Source of the DNA: Variovorax paradoxus
GTDB lineage: Bacteria; Pseudomonadota; Gammaproteobacteria; Burkholderiales; Burkholderiaceae_C
Direction of reading: 5' to 3'
DNA: 64,000 bases
NCBI RefSeq assembly: GCF_018614955.1
Contig: NZ_JAGGNV010000014.1
Span: 186,001 to 250,000, forward strand
In this document: one piece after another, positions 46,322 through 55,107 of the stretch
Position numbering within the stretch: position 1 is the first letter of the stretch
Layout of the letters: each line of letters begins with the position of its first letter
Translations under genes and position numbers: made by a program
The notes under the pieces: model-generated
Told to the model about the DNA's origin: nothing
Database searches by the model: none
Seen by the model: only the letters and a program-made list of their open reading frames with translations

Positions 46322-46864
46322 ATGAAGCAAGCAATTCAGGTCGGTGTGGTGATGGGCTCGAACTCCGACTGGGAGACGATGCGCAACGCGGTCGAGATTC
46401 TCCAGCAATTCGGCATCGCCCATGAGGCGCGGGTGGTCTCCGCCCACCGCATGCCCGACGAATTGTTCGCTTATGCCGAAAACGCGGCGCCGCGCGGCCT
46501 GGCGGCCATCATCGCCGGCGCCGGCGGGGCGGCGCACCTGCCCGGCATGCTGGCGGCCAAGACCACGGTGCCCGTGCTCGGCGTGCCGGTCGCGAGCCGG
46601 CATCTGCAGGGCGTGGATTCGCTCTACAGCATCGTGCAAATGCCCAAGGGCGTGCCGGTCGCGACCTTTGCCATCGGCAACGCCGGGGCGGCCAACGCGG
46701 CGCTGTTCGCGGTCGCGATGCTGGCCGTGGCCGATCCGGCGCTGCGCGAGCGGCTCGACGCCTTCCGCGCGCAGCAGACCGAGGCAGCCCGATCGATGGC
46801 CCTGCCGCCGGTCGACTCGCCGGCGGTATCACCGTTTTCGCCCCAGGGCGGAGGCGCCCTGTGA
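46322..46864 (+). CDS. purE: N5-carboxyaminoimidazole ribonucleotide mutase
   Basis: A 180-residue enzyme of purine synthesis converting N5-CAIR to CAIR. Family blocks [12 protein letters not shown] (about residues 9-20), [14 protein letters not shown] and [17 protein letters not shown] are complete. The final residues ([11 protein letters not shown]) are longer than in most homologues. purK begins at a GTG overlapping its stop. With purC 8 kb away, it completes the CAIR-to-SAICAR steps in this region. Confidence 0.96.
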   Translation: MKQAIQVGVVMGSNSDWETMRNAVEILQQFGIAHEARVVSAHRMPDELFAYAENAAPRGLAAIIAGAGGAAHLPGMLAAKTTVPVLGVPVASRHLQGVDSLYSIVQMPKGVPVATFAIGNAGAANAALFAVAMLAVADPALRERLDAFRAQQTEAARSMALPPVDSPAVSPFSPQGGGAL

Positions 46865-48051
46865 GCGCGATCCTGCCGGGCGCCACGCTCGGCGTGCTCG
46901 GCGGCGGGCAGCTCGGCCGCATGTTCGTGCACGCGGCGCAGCGCATGGGCTACTTCACGGCGGTGCTCGACCCCGATGCCGACAGCCCCGCAGGGCGCGT
47001 GAGCCACCACCACATCCACACCGACTACACCGATGTCGACGGCCTCGCGCGGCTCGCGGGCCTGGCCGATGCCATCACGACCGAATTCGAGAACGTGCCG
47101 GCGCCCTCGCTGGAACATCTCTCGGTCGCGCGTCCGGTATGGCCGGCGGCGACCTCGGTGGCCATCGCGCAGGACCGCATCCGCGAGAAGAGCCACTTCG
47201 TCGGCTGCGGCGTGGACTGCGCGCCCTACGCGATCATCGAGTCGGCCGAGCACATGGCCGTGCCGCCGAACCTGCTGCCCGGCATTCTCAAGACCGCGCG
47301 GCTCGGCTACGACGGCAAGGGGCAGCAGCGCGTCGGCACGCGCGAGGAACTCGCAGCCGCCTGGAACGCGATGGGCGGCGTGCCCTGCGTGCTCGAAAAG
47401 CTGCTGCCGCTGGACTTCGAGTGCTCGGTGATCGTCGCCCGCGGCGAAGATGGCCAGGTGGTGCACTTCCCGCCGCAGCGCAACCTGCACCGCGACGGCA
47501 TCCTCGCGGTGACCGAGGTGCATGCCGGCAACATGGCAGAAGCGCAGGCGCGGCGCGCCGTCGATGCGGCCGTCGCCATCGCGGAGGGCCTGGGCTATGT
47601 CGGCGTGCTGTGCGTCGAGTTCTTCGTCCTGGCCGACGGCGCGCTGGTGGTCAACGAGATGGCGCCGCGCCCGCACAACAGCGGCCACTGGACCATCGAG
47701 GCCTGCGACATCTCGCAGTTCGAGCTGCAGGTGCGCACCCTCGCCGGCCTGCCGCTGAACGCGCCGCGCCAGCACAGCCCCGCGCTCATGCTGAACCTGC
47801 TGGGCGACCTGTGGTTTGCCGATGCCGAGGCCTCGGGCGGACCCAGGTCGTCGGAGACGGCGGTCGAGCCCCGCTGGGCCGATGTGCTCGCGCTGCCGGG
47901 AACGCATCTCCATCTCTACGGCAAGACCGAGGCGCGCCGCGGCCGCAAGATGGGCCATCTCACGATCACGGGCGAGAGCATCGACACGGTTCGCAGCACC
48001 GCCGATTTCGCGGCTGCGCTGCTCGGACTGCCGATCCCGCTTTCCGAATGA
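46861..48051 (+). CDS. purK: 5-(carboxyamino)imidazole ribonucleotide synthase
   Basis: A 396-residue ATP-grasp enzyme that carboxylates AIR with bicarbonate. It has [17 protein letters not shown] at the start, the ATP-grasp region ([30 protein letters not shown]) and [19 protein letters not shown] (about residues 263-281). The GTG at 46861 shares bases with the purE stop (GTGA), and its own stop overlaps the tsaC start (ATGA), so purE-purK-tsaC are coupled. Confidence 0.96.
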   Translation: MSAILPGATLGVLGGGQLGRMFVHAAQRMGYFTAVLDPDADSPAGRVSHHHIHTDYTDVDGLARLAGLADAITTEFENVPAPSLEHLSVARPVWPAATSVAIAQDRIREKSHFVGCGVDCAPYAIIESAEHMAVPPNLLPGILKTARLGYDGKGQQRVGTREELAAAWNAMGGVPCVLEKLLPLDFECSVIVARGEDGQVVHFPPQRNLHRDGILAVTEVHAGNMAEAQARRAVDAAVAIAEGLGYVGVLCVEFFVLADGALVVNEMAPRPHNSGHWTIEACDISQFELQVRTLAGLPLNAPRQHSPALMLNLLGDLWFADAEASGGPRSSETAVEPRWADVLALPGTHLHLYGKTEARRGRKMGHLTITGESIDTVRSTADFAAALLGLPIPLSE

Positions 48052-49049
48052 TCCGCGACGGCCGGTCGCCCGCTGCCATCGACGAGGCCGTGCGCGTGCT
48101 GCGCGCCGGCGGCCTGGTCGCCTTCCCGACCGAAACGGTCTACGGCCTGGGCGCCGATGCGACCAGCGACGCGGCCGTGGCCGGCATCTTCAAGGCCAAG
48201 GGCCGGCCCAGCAACCATCCGCTGATCGTCCACGTGGCGGCCGGCGTCAAGGGCACCGAAGCGCTGTCGCGCTTCGCGCAGCCGCTGCCGCCTTTCGCCC
48301 AGAAACTCGTGCTCGCCTTCTGGCCGGGCCCCCTGACCCTGATCGTCACGCGCCAGCCCGGCGTGGCGGCGGCAGCGGCCGGCGGCGAGGACACCATCGG
48401 CCTGCGCTGTCCCGCCCACCCGGTGGCGCAGGCGCTGCTCGCGGCCTGCGCCGAGCACGGCGTGCCGGGCGTGGCGGGGCCGAGCGCGAACCGCTTCGGA
48501 CGCGTGAGCCCAACCACCGCGCAACATGTGCAGCAGGAGTTCGGCGGCGAGCTGCTGGTGATCGACGGCGGGCCCTGCGAGGTGGGCATCGAATCGACCA
48601 TCGTCGACTGCAGCCGCGGCGCGCCGGTGCTGTTGCGCCCGGGCGCGATCACGCGCACGCAGATCGAGGCGGCTTGCGGCGAGGCCTTGCGCGACAAGCA
48701 CGAACTGGCAGCGCCCGACCCGCGCGCCTCGGGCACGCTCGAGGCCCACTACGCGCCGAGCGCCAAGCTGCGCCTGATGGATGCGAAGGCCATGCAGGCC
48801 GGCCTCGACGTGCTCGGCGCCAATGCCGCCCACATCGCGGTCTGGTCGCGCAGCGCGCTCAAGAGCCGTTCGCAGCACATCCTGCAGCGCCGCATGCCCG
48901 ACGATGCCGCCGCCGCCGCCCAGCAGCTCTTCGCGGTGCTGCGCGCCTTCGACGCCGAGGGCGTCAAGCTGATCTGGGTCGAGATGCCGCCGGCCGGTCC
49001 CGAATGGGAAGGCGTGCGCGACCGCTTGCAGCGTGCCGCTGCGGCCTGA
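48048..49049 (+). CDS. tsaC: L-threonylcarbamoyladenylate synthase (Sua5-type)
   Basis: A 333-residue enzyme making threonylcarbamoyl-AMP from threonine, bicarbonate and ATP for the t6A modification of tRNAs that read ANN codons. The YrdC domain (about residues 1-205) has FPTETVYGLGADA, KAKGRPSNHPLIVH and the SANRFGRVSPT segment. A C-terminal Sua5 domain follows (GTLEAHYAPSAKLRL, about 228-330). The longer Sua5 form is typical here. The partner gene tsaB is at 53019. Confidence 0.94.
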   Translation: MIRDGRSPAAIDEAVRVLRAGGLVAFPTETVYGLGADATSDAAVAGIFKAKGRPSNHPLIVHVAAGVKGTEALSRFAQPLPPFAQKLVLAFWPGPLTLIVTRQPGVAAAAAGGEDTIGLRCPAHPVAQALLAACAEHGVPGVAGPSANRFGRVSPTTAQHVQQEFGGELLVIDGGPCEVGIESTIVDCSRGAPVLLRPGAITRTQIEAACGEALRDKHELAAPDPRASGTLEAHYAPSAKLRLMDAKAMQAGLDVLGANAAHIAVWSRSALKSRSQHILQRRMPDDAAAAAQQLFAVLRAFDAEGVKLIWVEMPPAGPEWEGVRDRLQRAAAA

Positions 49050-49054
49050 GCGCG

Positions 49055-50395
49055 CTACTTCACCGTATCGAACAGAGCCCGCGCACGCGCGTGGCAGAAC
49101 GGCGGCTCGTAGGTGCCGTGGTAGGCGGCGAAGTAGGTGGCGTAGGCAGGCGTCGTCGGATCGGTCGGCGCCTTGCCGCCCGGCCCGTAGGTCGCCTGAA
49201 TCTGCGCGTCGACGTCCACCGTCGACACGGTGGTCACGCCGCGCGCGTCGAAGTCCGCCTTCATGGGCACCATGTGCACGGCCGGCGGCACCGTTGGGTC
49301 GCCGGCGCCGCCGCACAGCAGCGTCTTGGCGCGCGGACTCCAGCCGAACAGGTCGTTCTTCTTCGCGTCGAGGAAGAGCGTGTTGTTGGGGTTGGTCTGC
49401 ACGTCCGTCAGGAACGCGCTGTGGAACAGCGCGTCGCGTGCCTGGGCCGGCGTCTCGCCGTTGGCGCCGGGCAGCGCGCCGCTCGTCACCAGCGTGGTGA
49501 AGTTCAGCGTCGGGCTCGGCAGCAGGTTCTCGATGGTCGCCGCGTAGGGCGCCTTGAAGACCGTGTTGACGTCGGTGTAGACGTCGCCGTAGATCTTTTG
49601 ATAGGACGTGACGATGAAGGGAACGAAGAACTGGTAGCCCGCAATTGCCTGCGTGAGCTTGAACGAGCCCGACATGTTGTACGGACCTGCCAGATGAGCC
49701 CCGGCCACCACGTTGAACTCGAGCGGGCTGTCGCGCTCGGCGGCCCGGTGTGCCGCCATCGACGAGTGCCCGCCCTGCGAGTAGCCGGTGAACATCACCT
49801 TGCCCGAGAACGAGCCGCCCGTCGCCACCAGCGCCGTGCGCGCGGCGCGGATCGAATCCAGCACCGAGCGCGCTTCCGAATCGGCATGCAGGTAGGGGTG
49901 GTACGAGAAGCTCGACTTGGCGTAGCCCAGGTAGTCGGTGGCGACCACGGCGTAGCCCTGGGCTGCGTACATCGCCGTCAGCAGGAAGGTCTCCGGATCC
50001 TGCGGATTGGCCAGCGTGCGCGGTTTCTGCACGTCGGTGCCCTTGGCGTAGGCCACCAGCGGCGCGTCGTTGGCGCAGCTGCCCGCGGGCATCAGCAGCA
50101 CGCCGGAGGCGTTGGTGGCCTCGCCCTTCGGACCCGCCGTGCTGTAGTTGAGCGCCACGACGCTCACGTCGCACTTGGCCTTGCCGCTGATCGGCTGCAG
50201 GCCGTTCTGCGCGGTGCCCGCATCGATCTGCGCGGCCGACAGCGTCGTCACGGTGACGGCCGGTTCCTGGAGCGCGCCGGTGCCGGTCCCGCCGCCGCCG
50301 GCTCCGAAGTTGAAACCGGGGCCGTCGCCGCCGCCGCCGCAGGCGGCCAGCAAGCTGGCCATGGCGACGGCGCTCAGAAGATGCAGACGCTTCAT
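49055..50395 (-). CDS. Secreted/lipid-anchored lipase-family hydrolase
   Basis: A 446-residue alpha/beta hydrolase of the secretory lipase type. A signal peptide ends in a lipobox-like SLLAAC followed by a glycine-rich linker (GGGGDGPGFNFGAGGGG), so it is probably a lipid-anchored envelope enzyme. The nucleophile elbow is GYSQGG (about residue 205), with candidate Asp in GGAGDPTVPP and His in AAYHGTYEP. Esterase or lipase activity is likely; the substrate is unknown. It is convergent with tsaC, five bases apart. Confidence 0.82.
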   Translation of the reverse strand: MKRLHLLSAVAMASLLAACGGGGDGPGFNFGAGGGGTGTGALQEPAVTVTTLSAAQIDAGTAQNGLQPISGKAKCDVSVVALNYSTAGPKGEATNASGVLLMPAGSCANDAPLVAYAKGTDVQKPRTLANPQDPETFLLTAMYAAQGYAVVATDYLGYAKSSFSYHPYLHADSEARSVLDSIRAARTALVATGGSFSGKVMFTGYSQGGHSSMAAHRAAERDSPLEFNVVAGAHLAGPYNMSGSFKLTQAIAGYQFFVPFIVTSYQKIYGDVYTDVNTVFKAPYAATIENLLPSPTLNFTTLVTSGALPGANGETPAQARDALFHSAFLTDVQTNPNNTLFLDAKKNDLFGWSPRAKTLLCGGAGDPTVPPAVHMVPMKADFDARGVTTVSTVDVDAQIQATYGPGGKAPTDPTTPAYATYFAAYHGTYEPPFCHARARALFDTVK

Positions 50396-50514
50396 GGATG
50401 TCTCCGGGAGTCTTGTTGTGAAAGGCGCACCGATCCTAGGCTTGCGATCTGCAAAGCAAGACAAGGGAAACCCGGAGGCGGAACGGCGTGGAAGTCGCCT
50501 TGGCGACGCCCGGT

Positions 50515-51954
50515 TCAGTTGTCCTGGGCCGCCCAGTCGACCAGCGCATCGAAGGCCGGCCGCGCCGCGCCGGCATTGCCGTTGTTGGCGATCGCGACCA
50601 CCACCCAGCGCCGGCCGCTCGCGCCGTGCACGTAGCCCGCGACGCCGGCCGCATCGCGCAGCGTGCCGGTCTTGAGATGCGCCGCGCCGCCCGAGCGCAG
50701 CGCGCGCTTGCGCAGCGTGCCGTCGACGCCCGTGGCGGGCAGCGAGGACACCAGCTCGGGCATCACCGGCGAGCGCCAGGCCACCTGCAGCATCTTCGCC
50801 AGCGCGGCTGCGCTGATGCGCTCCTCGCGCGAGAGGCCCGAGCCGTTGTCGAACACCGGCTGGCCTTCGCCGGTGCCGATGCGCTCGTTCCACCACTGGC
50901 GCATTGCGGCGCGCGCGCCCTCGAGCGTGCCGCGCTTCTTCTGCTGCAGGCCGAGCGTGAGGAAGAGCTGCTGCGCCATCACGTTGTTGCTGTACTTGTT
51001 GATGTCGCGGATCACTTCGGCCAATGGCGGCGAGGCGAGCTCGAATGCGGGCTTGAGACCCGCCGGCACCTGCCCCTCGCGCACCTGGCCCCGGAGCTTG
51101 GCACCCATCTCGGCCCACAGCCCGCCGACCGCGCGCACCGCATAGCTGCGCGGGTCCGCATAAGCCACCGGCCACACCTTCTCGCCGCAGGCGGCGGGGT
51201 AGCTGCCGGCGAAACTCACGCGCGTCGGGTCGGTGAAGGCCGGCGCCAGCGCGGCGCGCCAGTCGCCGCATTCGCCGGCCGAAAGAGGCACCGTGGCCTG
51301 TGTCGCCACGCCGGCCAGGTAGGGCTCGAAGTTGACCTGCGCCATCTGGCTGTCGCGGTTCGGCACGAAGGTCATGACCACCGACTTGAAGTTGATCAGG
51401 AGCGCATCGGGCGCGACGTTGTACGGGCGCAGGCCTTCGCCGTCGAAGGCCGCCGGATCGACGTCGGGGACTTCGAAGGCGCTGCGGTCCAGCACGATAT
51501 CGCCCTGGATCGTGTGGATGCCCAGCCCCTGCACCCGGCGCAGCAGCAGCCACAGGCGTTCGAGCACCAGCTTCGGATCGCCCTGGCCCTTGATGTAGAG
51601 GTTGCCGGCCAGCACGCCGTTCTGGATCGGGCCGTCGACGTATACCGGCGTGGTCCAGGTGAACGCCGGGCCGAGCAGGTCGAGCGCCGCGTAGGTGGTC
51701 ACCAGCTTCATGACCGAGGCCGGGTTGACCGGCACCTGCGCCCGCCACGCGAGCCGCGGGGCGTGGGTGGCGTCGGCATCGGCCACCAGCATCGTCACCG
51801 CGTCGCGCGGCACCTTGGCGCGGGCCAGCGCAGCCTCGACCTCGGGCGGGAGGCTCTGGGCGATGGCGGGCACCGAGCCCAGCGCCGCCAGCGCCAGAAC
51901 CAGGGACAGCATGCGAACGGCGCGGCGCGCGGCAAGGGGCAGGGCAAAAAGCAT
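50515..51954 (-). CDS. dacB: D-alanyl-D-alanine carboxypeptidase/endopeptidase (PBP4, S13)
   Basis: A 479-residue periplasmic penicillin-binding protein that trims and cleaves peptidoglycan cross-links. It has a signal peptide (LSLVLALAALGSVPAIAQ), SVMK (active-site Ser, about residue 80), YSNN (SxN motif, about 317) and KTGT (about 430), plus the large insertion typical of the S13 family. The start at 51954 (MLFALPLA) was chosen because a -10 box lies six bases upstream; the open frame continues past it without sense. Confidence 0.93.
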   Translation of the reverse strand: MLFALPLAARRAVRMLSLVLALAALGSVPAIAQSLPPEVEAALARAKVPRDAVTMLVADADATHAPRLAWRAQVPVNPASVMKLVTTYAALDLLGPAFTWTTPVYVDGPIQNGVLAGNLYIKGQGDPKLVLERLWLLLRRVQGLGIHTIQGDIVLDRSAFEVPDVDPAAFDGEGLRPYNVAPDALLINFKSVVMTFVPNRDSQMAQVNFEPYLAGVATQATVPLSAGECGDWRAALAPAFTDPTRVSFAGSYPAACGEKVWPVAYADPRSYAVRAVGGLWAEMGAKLRGQVREGQVPAGLKPAFELASPPLAEVIRDINKYSNNVMAQQLFLTLGLQQKKRGTLEGARAAMRQWWNERIGTGEGQPVFDNGSGLSREERISAAALAKMLQVAWRSPVMPELVSSLPATGVDGTLRKRALRSGGAAHLKTGTLRDAAGVAGYVHGASGRRWVVVAIANNGNAGAARPAFDALVDWAAQDN

Positions 51955-51960
51955 CGCACG

Positions 51961-51966
51961 ATTATC
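51961..51966 (-). promoter_or_regulatory. -10 box of dacB, likely leaderless
   Basis: GATAAT on the minus strand ends six bases before the dacB ATG (51954). Its mirror image, GATAAT on the plus strand (52018-52023), lies six bases before the divergent transporter's ATG. Confidence 0.5.
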
Positions 51967-52017
51967 CCGGCCTGCAGTGCCAAGGGCCCATGGCAGCGCG
52001 GTGCATGGCCGTCCCTC

Positions 52018-52023
52018 GATAAT
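52018..52023 (+). promoter_or_regulatory. -10 box of the EamA transporter gene, likely leaderless
   Basis: GATAAT in CGATAATCG ends six bases before ATG 52030. No Shine-Dalgarno site lies between. It mirrors the dacB box at 51961. Confidence 0.5.
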
Positions 52024-52029
52024 CGCGTG

Positions 52030-53022
52030 ATGCCCGCCGCACCCCGCTTTTCCGCCCGCACCATCGGCATCGGCGCGGCTGTCGTCACCGTCCTGGTCTG
52101 GACCGCTTTCATCGTGATCGCGCGGGCCTCGGCCGGCCGCTCGCTGACGCCCTTCGATATCGCCTTCGCGCGCATCTGCGGCGCGAGCCTGGTGCTCATG
52201 CCCTGGGGCGCCTGGCTGGTGATGCAGGCGCGCCGGAGTGATCCGTCGGCCGGCTCGCTCTTCGGCCTGTCGCCCGTTTCGCTGCGCGCCACCGCGGTCG
52301 CGGGCGCTTTCGGCGGCCTGGCTTATGCCCTGCTCGCCTACACCGGCTTTGTCCATGCGCCCGCCACCCATGCCTCGGTGTTGATGCCGGGCAGCCTGCC
52401 GCTGTGGACGGCCGTGCTCGCGGCCATCGTGCTGCACGACCGCATCACTGCAGCCCGCGCGCTCGGGCTCGCGCTGATCGTCGCGGGCGACCTGCTGGTC
52501 GGCGGCGCCAGCCTGCTGCATGCCCTCGAGGGCGGCCAGATCTGGAAGGGTGATCTGCTCTTCATGAGCGCGGCCTTCTGCTGGGCCTGTTACAGCGTCG
52601 TGGTGCGGCGCCACGGGCTCGACGCGGTGCGCGCCACCATCGCCATCACCGTGTTCGCCTTCATGACCTACGTGCCGGTCTATGCCCTGCTGGCCGCCGC
52701 CGGCGTGGTCGCGAGCCGGCTCGACAGCGCGCCGGCCGGCGAGATCGTGTTCCAGATGCTGTTCCAGGGCGTCGGCTCGGTCGTCATCTCCGGCATCAGC
52801 TTCACGCGCATGATCCAGTACTTCGGGCCGGTGCGCTCGACCATGATCACGGCCGTGGTGCCGGGCCTCTCGGCCCTGGCTGCCGTGGTCTTCCTCGGCG
52901 AGCCGCTGCATTGGAACCTGATCGCCGGGCTGCTGCTGGTGACGGCCGGCATCCTTTTCGGCGTGCAGCGCGTTCGCGCGGCGGCAGCGGCAAGGCCGGC
53001 CGCCGCGCCGGCGCGCGGATGA
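52030..53022 (+). CDS. EamA/DMT family transporter
   Basis: A 330-residue inner-membrane protein with ten helices in two EamA repeats (first from about residue 15, second from about 170). Repeat boundaries are seen in VLVWTAFIVIARASAG, APATHASVLMPGSLPLWTAV and the C-terminal AVVFLGEPLHWNLIAGLLLVTAG (quoted in parts). Such transporters export metabolites or amino acids; the substrate is unknown. A GTG at 52027 is an alternative start. The stop is shared with the tsaB start (ATGA). Confidence 0.87.
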   Translation: MPAAPRFSARTIGIGAAVVTVLVWTAFIVIARASAGRSLTPFDIAFARICGASLVLMPWGAWLVMQARRSDPSAGSLFGLSPVSLRATAVAGAFGGLAYALLAYTGFVHAPATHASVLMPGSLPLWTAVLAAIVLHDRITAARALGLALIVAGDLLVGGASLLHALEGGQIWKGDLLFMSAAFCWACYSVVVRRHGLDAVRATIAITVFAFMTYVPVYALLAAAGVVASRLDSAPAGEIVFQMLFQGVGSVVISGISFTRMIQYFGPVRSTMITAVVPGLSALAAVVFLGEPLHWNLIAGLLLVTAGILFGVQRVRAAAAARPAAAPARG

Positions 53023-53732
53023 GGGCCATGGCGACAGAACTCAAGCTCCTGGCCTTCGACACCAGCACCGAGGTGCTGTCGGTCGCCGTGCGCCGAGGCG
53101 ACCGGCTGCTCGAGCACAGCGGCGCCGGCGGCGCGCAGTCCTCGACCACGCTGATCCCGCTGATCCAGCAACTGCTGGCCGAAGCCGGCCTGGCGCTGGC
53201 CGAACTCGATGCGATCGCTTTCGGGCGCGGGCCCGGTTCCTTCACCGGCCTGCGCACCGCCTGCTCGGTGGCGCAGGGCCTGGGCTTCGGTGCCGGCCTG
53301 CGGCTGCTGCCGATCGACACGCTGCAGGCGGTGGCCGAGGAGGCGCATCACCGTTTCGGTGCCATGCGCGTGGTCGCCGTGCTCGATGCCCGCATGGACC
53401 AGGTGTATGCCGCGCGCTACGAATTGGGGAGTGCAGCGGCGCCTGCCGGCCAAGCGGAACTGCTGGCGCCCGAGGAAGTCGAGGTGCCGCCCGGCTGGGC
53501 GCTGGCCGGCAATGCCTTCGCGGCCTATGGCGAGCGCCTGCCGGTCGCCGCGGCGCGCCACGAGGTGCTGCCCACCGCGGCCGCGATGCTGCGCCTGGCG
53601 CCCGAATTGCTTGCAGCCGGTCGCACCGTCGCCCCCGCAGAGGCCTGGCCGCTCTATGTTCGCGATAAAGTGGCGCAGACCACTGAAGAGCGTGCAGCCC
53701 TCAAGGCGGCAACCACCGATTCGTCATCATGA
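53019..53732 (+). CDS. tsaB: tRNA threonylcarbamoyltransferase complex subunit TsaB
   Basis: A 237-residue non-catalytic subunit that dimerises with TsaD in t6A synthesis. It has LLAFDTSTEVLSVAV (about residues 11-25), FGRGPGSFTGLRTA (about 70-83) and GLRLLPIDTLQAVAEEA. ATG 53028 (MATELK) is an alternative start; the one at 53019 overlaps the transporter stop. The rimI start overlaps its stop, a conserved tsaB-rimI arrangement. Confidence 0.93.
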   Translation: MRAMATELKLLAFDTSTEVLSVAVRRGDRLLEHSGAGGAQSSTTLIPLIQQLLAEAGLALAELDAIAFGRGPGSFTGLRTACSVAQGLGFGAGLRLLPIDTLQAVAEEAHHRFGAMRVVAVLDARMDQVYAARYELGSAAAPAGQAELLAPEEVEVPPGWALAGNAFAAYGERLPVAAARHEVLPTAAAMLRLAPELLAAGRTVAPAEAWPLYVRDKVAQTTEERAALKAATTDSSS

Positions 53733-54304
53733 GCGCAGTCCTGCAGCAACCGCCGCGTGAAGCCCGTCTCGAACCGATCACGCTCGAGCGGATTCCGGCT
53801 GTCTGCGCGATCGAGAAGACTGCCTTCACCCATCCCTGGACGCCGGCCAACTTCAGCGACTCGCTGGCCGCCGGCTACCACTGCCAGTGCCTGGTGGCGC
53901 CGCCGGTGCTGCAGCCGCCCGCGGGCGGGCCGCGCGCGCTCTGGGGACGGCCAGCGGCGCGGACCGGCGACGAAACCATCATCGGTTACTTCGTGGCCAT
54001 GAAAGGCGTCGACGAAGTCCATCTGCTCAACCTCACGGTCGCGCCGGCCTTCCAGGGCCAGGGCTGGGCGCCGCTGATGCTCGAGGCGCTGGCCGGCTGG
54101 TCGCGCGGCCAGAACGCGCAGTGGCTGTGGCTCGAAGTGCGCGCCAGCAACCTGCGCGCGCTCGCCATCTACGAACGCCAGGGATTTCGCCGCGTGGGCG
54201 TGCGCAAGGGCTACTACCCGGCAGAGGGCAACGCACGCGAAGATGCGGTGGTGATGAGCCTGCGGCTCAATGAATCGACCAGCGCATGGGGTGCATTGAA
54301 ATGA
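53729..54304 (+). CDS. rimI: Ribosomal protein S18-alanine N-acetyltransferase
   Basis: A 191-residue GNAT acetyltransferase. It has the N-terminal IPAVCAIEKTAFTHPW block, the acetyl-CoA motif VAPAFQGQGWAPLML (about residues 105-119) and the C-terminal NLRALAIYERQGFRRVGVRKGYYP. Compared with E. coli RimI it has an insertion of about 20 residues (PPVLQPPAGGPRALWG) near residue 55. ATGA overlaps with tsaB and with the UDG-like gene indicate a coupled operon. Confidence 0.92.
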   Translation: MSAVLQQPPREARLEPITLERIPAVCAIEKTAFTHPWTPANFSDSLAAGYHCQCLVAPPVLQPPAGGPRALWGRPAARTGDETIIGYFVAMKGVDEVHLLNLTVAPAFQGQGWAPLMLEALAGWSRGQNAQWLWLEVRASNLRALAIYERQGFRRVGVRKGYYPAEGNAREDAVVMSLRLNESTSAWGALK

Positions 54305-55068
54305 GCGCCGGCACGCTGAATCTCGACGCGCGGCAGCGCGCGATGCTCGACGAGATGGGCGTCAAGGTCTGGTGGCCGGTGGAAGCGCCTGCCGAGGCGC
54401 AGGCTATCGAGGTGGCTGCCGCGGCTGTCCGCGTCGAGGCCGAAGCCGTGCCGGCGGTGCCGCGCACGGTGCCTGCACCGCCGCCGGCCCGCGCCGTTGC
54501 CCCGGTGCCTGCCGCGGCCCGTCCGCCTGCCGCGTCGTCCCATGGTGCGATCGTGCTGATCGAGGCGCCGCGTCGTCTCTACGGCAGTGAAGAGAAGGCC
54601 GTGCAAGGCGGCTGGCTGATCGTCGCCGACATGCCGCCCGAGCTCGACGGGCGTCACGGCGAACCCTTCGCGGGCGATGCCGGTCGGCTTTTCGACAACA
54701 TGCTGCGCGCGCTGCAGTTGCATGGCACAGCGACGCCCGTGCACCTGATGCGCACGCACCGCGGCGTGGCCGCGGGCCAGCCGGGCAGCCCAGGCCCGAT
54801 CGCCGAGGCCTTTGCGGCGCCCGCCGCCGCGCTGGCGCCGCGCGTCGTGCTCGCGATGGGCCCGCTGGCGGCGCAGAGCCTGCTGCAAAGCGGCGAGCCG
54901 CTCGGCAAGCTGCGCGGCCGCGCGCAGCGGCTGCCCATCCCGGACCTGGAGGACGTCGCGGTCGTCGCGACCTACCACCCGGCCTACCTGCTGCGCAATC
55001 CGGCCGACAAGGCGCGCGCCTGGGCCGACTTGTGCCTGGCGGCCGAGCTACTGCTGCGCCCGGGCTGA
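54301..55068 (+). CDS. Uracil-DNA glycosylase superfamily protein
   Basis: A 255-residue protein. A Pro/Ala-rich linker (about residues 45-85) precedes a UDG-like domain with GEPFAGDAGRLFDNMLRAL (about 120-138) and VVATYHPAYLLRNPADKARAW (quoted in part; about 222-242). It lacks the four cysteines that hold the iron-sulfur cluster of family 4 and 5 glycosylases, and the usual GEAPG active-site loop is ADMPPELDG. Glycosylase activity is therefore uncertain. It follows rimI with an ATGA overlap, as in related genomes. Confidence 0.83.
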   Translation: MSAGTLNLDARQRAMLDEMGVKVWWPVEAPAEAQAIEVAAAAVRVEAEAVPAVPRTVPAPPPARAVAPVPAAARPPAASSHGAIVLIEAPRRLYGSEEKAVQGGWLIVADMPPELDGRHGEPFAGDAGRLFDNMLRALQLHGTATPVHLMRTHRGVAAGQPGSPGPIAEAFAAPAAALAPRVVLAMGPLAAQSLLQSGEPLGKLRGRAQRLPIPDLEDVAVVATYHPAYLLRNPADKARAWADLCLAAELLLRPG

Positions 55069-55093
55069 GCGCTGCGGTGGCGGCCGAGGGCCC

Positions 55094-55099
55094 TAAAAT
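55094..55099 (+). promoter_or_regulatory. -10 box of pyrF, likely leaderless
   Basis: TAAAAT ends eight bases before the pyrF ATG (55108), followed by TCCGCCCC with no Shine-Dalgarno site. Confidence 0.5.
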
Positions 55100-55107
55100 T
55101 CCGCCCC

